Of a DNA stretch of 22,515 bases, positions 19,860 to 22,515 are shown in pieces. The notes beneath the pieces were generated by a model that did not search any database, was not told the origin of the DNA, and saw nothing but the letters and a program-made list of their open reading frames with translations. A program made the position numbers and the translations under genes. The stretch comes from Spirogloea muscicola (lineage: Eukaryota > Streptophyta > Zygnematophyceae > Spirogloeales > Spirogloeaceae): NCBI GenBank assembly GCA_009602725.1, contig WELB01000046.1, forward strand, positions 411,859 to 434,373, given 5' to 3'. Within the stretch, counting starts at the first letter, position 1; each line of letters starts with the position of its first letter.

Positions 19860-20739
19860 CCTTGCCGCTTGCACTGCAGGTATCAGTCGAACCCAGGGCT
19901 TGTGTAGGTAGTCACTCTGCTGCTTTAGTGGAGTAGTGCTTAATGCATTACCCCTACTTGGCCACAGTGCTTGCATGGGGGCATGTGGGGCATGTGGGCT
20001 GATTCACACTAGCAAATTGCGGCTCTTTTCAGCAACCCGTGGAAATTGGGACATTGCAACCTGAGTGTCGACTGCAGCTGGGATGAGGTGATCACGTCAA
20101 AGGTCGAGAAAGCAGTCCTGTCAAATTGCTGTGCTCTGCACTATCCACCAGACCAGTTGATAGGCCCTATGCTCAGTACCTAGGCCTGCTTGTTGGAGTA
20201 CCGAAGAAGCGCTGGTCGGTGTAAGATGCACTGCTCGCTACGTACACGCGCAACTTGGAGGGAAATTGCAGTCTGACTGGTCATGCTCGGCTCTCGAATT
20301 GCTTGAGCTGGCACATGTGCAAGACAATGTGCTGGTAGTTTTCCATGCTGCTCAAGAAGAATGTTGTGGCACCTGGACCATGTGAGTCCTGTATATGCCA
20401 AGAAGATAAGGAGGGTAACAGCTGCACACCACATAGCTAATCGTTTGACCTACTATTTTCAAGATAATGAGAGAGAATAGCACCTGCGCTTGAAGTTTGG
20501 ACCACACATAGCAAATCAAGCGGCAGCAAACAAGCAGCAAACAAAGGGCTTTACTACTTTGAAGTTAAGCAGAATCGAAGGGTAAGATTTAATGAACCTT
20601 CTTTGTCATTTATTGATGGTGAAATTCCTGATCAAGGTATTCGAAATCGACTGCAGAGCTAGCAGGGACTCCTGATGGACATCGTAAGGAATTGAAAGTC
20701 GTGTGGCCATTGATTGGTTTATACCATTGCCTTCGAATA
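19860..20739 (+). other. 3' flank of the SNF2 gene and intergenic spacer
   Basis: No supported gene. TGTAA, the usual chlorophyte poly(A) signal, occurs at 20220-20224, about 360 bases after the stop codon, a normal 3'UTR length in green algae. Composition returns to ordinary levels, and no repeat copy is seen until about 20740. Confidence 0.5.
20220..20224 (+). terminator. Candidate TGTAA poly(A) signal of the SNF2 gene
   Basis: TGTAA is the typical poly(A) signal in chlorophyte green algae. This is the only one I find in the first 370 bases after the SNF2 stop. A five-base motif can occur by chance. Confidence 0.3.
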
Positions 20740-20830
20740 ACTCTTTTGATCTGACGGTCAATTCTTTTGAGGCTGGACTTTCAGCCCTCGCCCATCTTTG
20801 AAGAGCTGCTTCTTCTGATGCCTGAAGACT
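20733..20830 (+). repeat. Dispersed repeat copy
   Basis: CCTTCGAATAACTCTTTTG, then TCAATTCTTTTGAGGCTGG and GGCTGGACTTTCAGCCC (20771-20787), then TCGCCCATCTTTGAAGAGC. The block order and orientation match the left-cluster copies. Confidence 0.65.
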
Positions 20831-21269
20831 AGACAATTCACCATGCTGACCAGAGAGTTGCTTCTCTTCCTCGAGCTGGTTCCTCGAGCTGAGAACGGCA
20901 CAATCCGACATTGTAGTTCGAGCTGTGAGGTGCTGATGCTGGAATGGCGACGGGAGGCAATCACTGTGAGGGACTACCTTATCTGTACCAAATGGTTGTT
21001 GAATTGACGTGGACGTTAGTCTATTGGTTTAGACAGCGTAATGGGTACCGTATCTATAGTATGTTGGCGTAGGCAGCCGAACTGTATCTAGACTGCCAGA
21101 CGCAGCCATCACGCTGATGACACCACCCACTGTGCCACGTTGTGTAAACTAGCAGTCTTAAATTTGAAATTACCCCGAAGGTCCTGCCAAGGACCTGCGT
21201 AGACACCACATGCCGACCTTGCCTCACAGCATGCCATGCGTCGGCTGCAGCCCATCGACTTTAGATCCG

Positions 21270-21550
21270 GCACAGAAATATTGTGAACGATTCGAAGAGG
21301 CCAGATAAAAGCGTTAAAGCATACAGCGACTCTTAGTGGCCACTGGGTGCTCAACACCCTCCGTTGAGCAGCCGCAGATCAGAGAATCTAGTCTCCAGTT
21401 AACGGGTCCCCTGTCTGTAGCCAGAGCCTGCAGCCAAAGTGCGACCGGCAAGCAGATGCAACGCGTGAGCCATTAACGCTACAGCGACATTGACAGGCGC
21501 ATGCGATCCTGGGCGAGAGAGCCTGCCGCATTAAGATCGGACTGCTCCCC
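21270..21550 (-). repeat. Dispersed repeat copy, long, with downstream modules
   Basis: GATTCGAAGAGGCCAGATAA, GTGGCCACTGGGTGCTCAAC and GAGCAGCCGCAGATCAGAG, then AGATGCAACGCGTGAGCCAT and ATTGACAGGCGCATGCGATC. The last two blocks correspond to AGATGCAAGGCGTGGGCCAT and ATTGACAGACGCATGCAAC in the copy at 1530-1870. Confidence 0.65.
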
Positions 21551-21599
21551 TTGGTATTTGGGCATCAGTTGGCGACCTTTAAGTGCTGACCTGTGGTTA

Positions 21600-21735
21600 C
21601 TAAGTGGGTCATCTTAGCAGCAGGTAATGTACGTCTGTCGATGTGCTTGCTTTTGTACTTGGCCACTCAGGCCCTGCATCACTGAATAGAAATAGCTCTT
21701 CCAATTGAAGGAGATGGCTGTGACTGGCCAGCGCA
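21600..21735 (-). repeat. Dispersed repeat fragments
   Basis: Positions 21622-21665, read on the minus strand, match 1995-2040: GGCCAAGTACAAAAGCAAGC against GGCCAAGTACAAAGGCAAGC, then CACATC and a variable part ending in ACC. Next to it, ATGGCTGTGACTGGCCAGC at 21714-21732 is a core in minus orientation. Confidence 0.6.
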
Positions 21736-21811
21736 TCGGGAATGCACACCCAATAGTCCTAATCCCACATGCTCCTTGCTTAAATTTATCCCACATGGTC
21801 CTTGCTTAGTT

Positions 21812-21912
21812 ACGGCTTTCAGCGCTTCGCGGCCCCTTCGAACCTTGTCAGTCCTTTTCGGGCTGCCTTTTCACAGCCCTCGCCCCCTTGAGAGAGCCAC
21901 CGCATTGCTTTT
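21812..21912 (+). repeat. Dispersed repeat copy, well preserved
   Basis: CGCGGCCCCTTCGAACCTTG, then GGGCTGCCTTTTCACAGCCC (21860-21879), then TCGCCCCCTTGAGAGAGCC. It is the plus-orientation copy with the clearest TTCGAACC block. Confidence 0.75.
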
Positions 21913-21961
21913 TCACCATTCCCCTTGGGGACGTCGGGACACTGGTGGAAAAGGAAAAAGA

Positions 21962-22050
21962 CAGCTCTTCCAAACTGACAGCAGTGGCTGTGAGAGGCCA
22001 GCCCAAAGGAATGGACAAGGTCTGAAAGTGGCCGGAAGGGGCAACAAGCA
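21962..22050 (-). repeat. Dispersed repeat copy
   Basis: CAGCTCTTCCAAACTGACAG, the core GGCTGTGAGAGGCCAGCCC (21986-22004), then AAAGGAATGGACAAGGTCTG and AAAGTGGCCGGAAGGGGC. Confidence 0.7.
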
Positions 22051-22319
22051 GGACACTAGTCTCGAAGAGAAGGAAGGCGCGCGGAGTTCATGAATGAAAG
22101 GGAGGCCAATTCGAGCAAACACACTGTTCAGGCAGAATCTAGTGCAAAATCAAGAAAGCTACGTAAACTGGATGCCCTATGCTAAGGTAACTGAGGGCAA
22201 CAGGGTGACAAAGAGAGCGACTGTGGGAGAGCCACTTCTCTACGACGTCAGCAAGTGGGCTCTCAGTGACCTCTATGTTACTGGTGGCAAGCCAGCGGTT
22301 GACACAGCGGGAGATATCG

Positions 22320-22412
22320 AAGAAGGTGCTCGCCCATTGAGAAGAGGGGCTGGCAAAGCCAACCCAAAAAGAATGGACAATGTTCAAAGCCAAAGAAAGA
22401 GGTGCTGAAAAA
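22320..22412 (-). repeat. Dispersed repeat copy
   Basis: GCTCGCCCATTGAGAAGAGG, a core altered to GGGGCTGGCAAAGCCAACCC, then AAAAAGAATGGACAATGTTC. The frame open across 22094-22408 passes through it and shows no known domain. Confidence 0.6.
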
Positions 22413-22515
22413 GGACTACACTACAAAGTGCAAGATGGTGCAGAGGGAGATGCAGATGGCTGCTCAGTATCCACGTGTGAGCAACAGCAGATCAGAGTAA
22501 CTCGGAGCAGGAGAA
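22413..22515. other. Right edge, no feature
   Basis: About 100 bases after the last repeat copy in which I see no gene, RNA or clear repeat. Confidence 0.4.

Noticed and set aside
20606-20911. Minus-strand frame of 101 codons
   Set aside because: It looks protein-like at first (Glu/Gln/Ser-rich), but half of it is the antisense of a dispersed repeat copy, and no splice context supports it.

Overview
The window looks like nuclear DNA of a green alga or a close green-lineage relative. Genes are split into many short exons by GT-AG introns of roughly 100-400 bases, first exons and promoters are very GC-rich with CCG/CGG runs, and both large proteins resemble plant-type families. The organism is an inference; no sequence search was possible.

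Layout. Positions 1-112 (minus) hold what may be the acidic N-terminus of a gene running off the left edge, followed by a GC-rich upstream region to about 500. Positions 640-3078 are packed with divergent copies, in both orientations, of a dispersed non-coding repeat. From 3269 to 11828 (plus) there is a complete 21-exon gene for an ATP-dependent Lon protease of the mitochondrial/bacterial (LonA) type. The exon model is in frame throughout and gives about 1013 residues. A convergent spacer (11829-12158) separates it from a small 3-exon minus-strand gene (12159-13053) whose 186-residue product I do not recognise. That gene appears to share a GC-rich divergent promoter region with a plus-strand SNF2-family helicase gene. 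The 21 exons assigned to the helicase (14024-19859) encode all helicase motifs, and the protein is most like plant CHR24/ERCC6-like translocases. Its true 5' end is unresolved. From about 20740 to the right edge the same dispersed repeat family returns.

The two large genes are not an obvious pathway: one is organellar protein quality control, the other DNA or chromatin remodelling. The main undescribed item is the repeat family. It has about 16 recognisable cores, a GGGCTG/CAGCCC hairpin, a nearby sequence resembling a Pol III B box (GGTTCGAA), and further downstream modules. It is concentrated on both sides of the gene block, and none was noticed inside it. One perfect 107-bp duplicated copy ends about 190 bases upstream of the Lon start codon.

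Uncertain points: the start codons of Lon and of the SNF2 gene, the Lon exon 18/19 junction, the last two linker exons of the SNF2 gene, and the edge gene.
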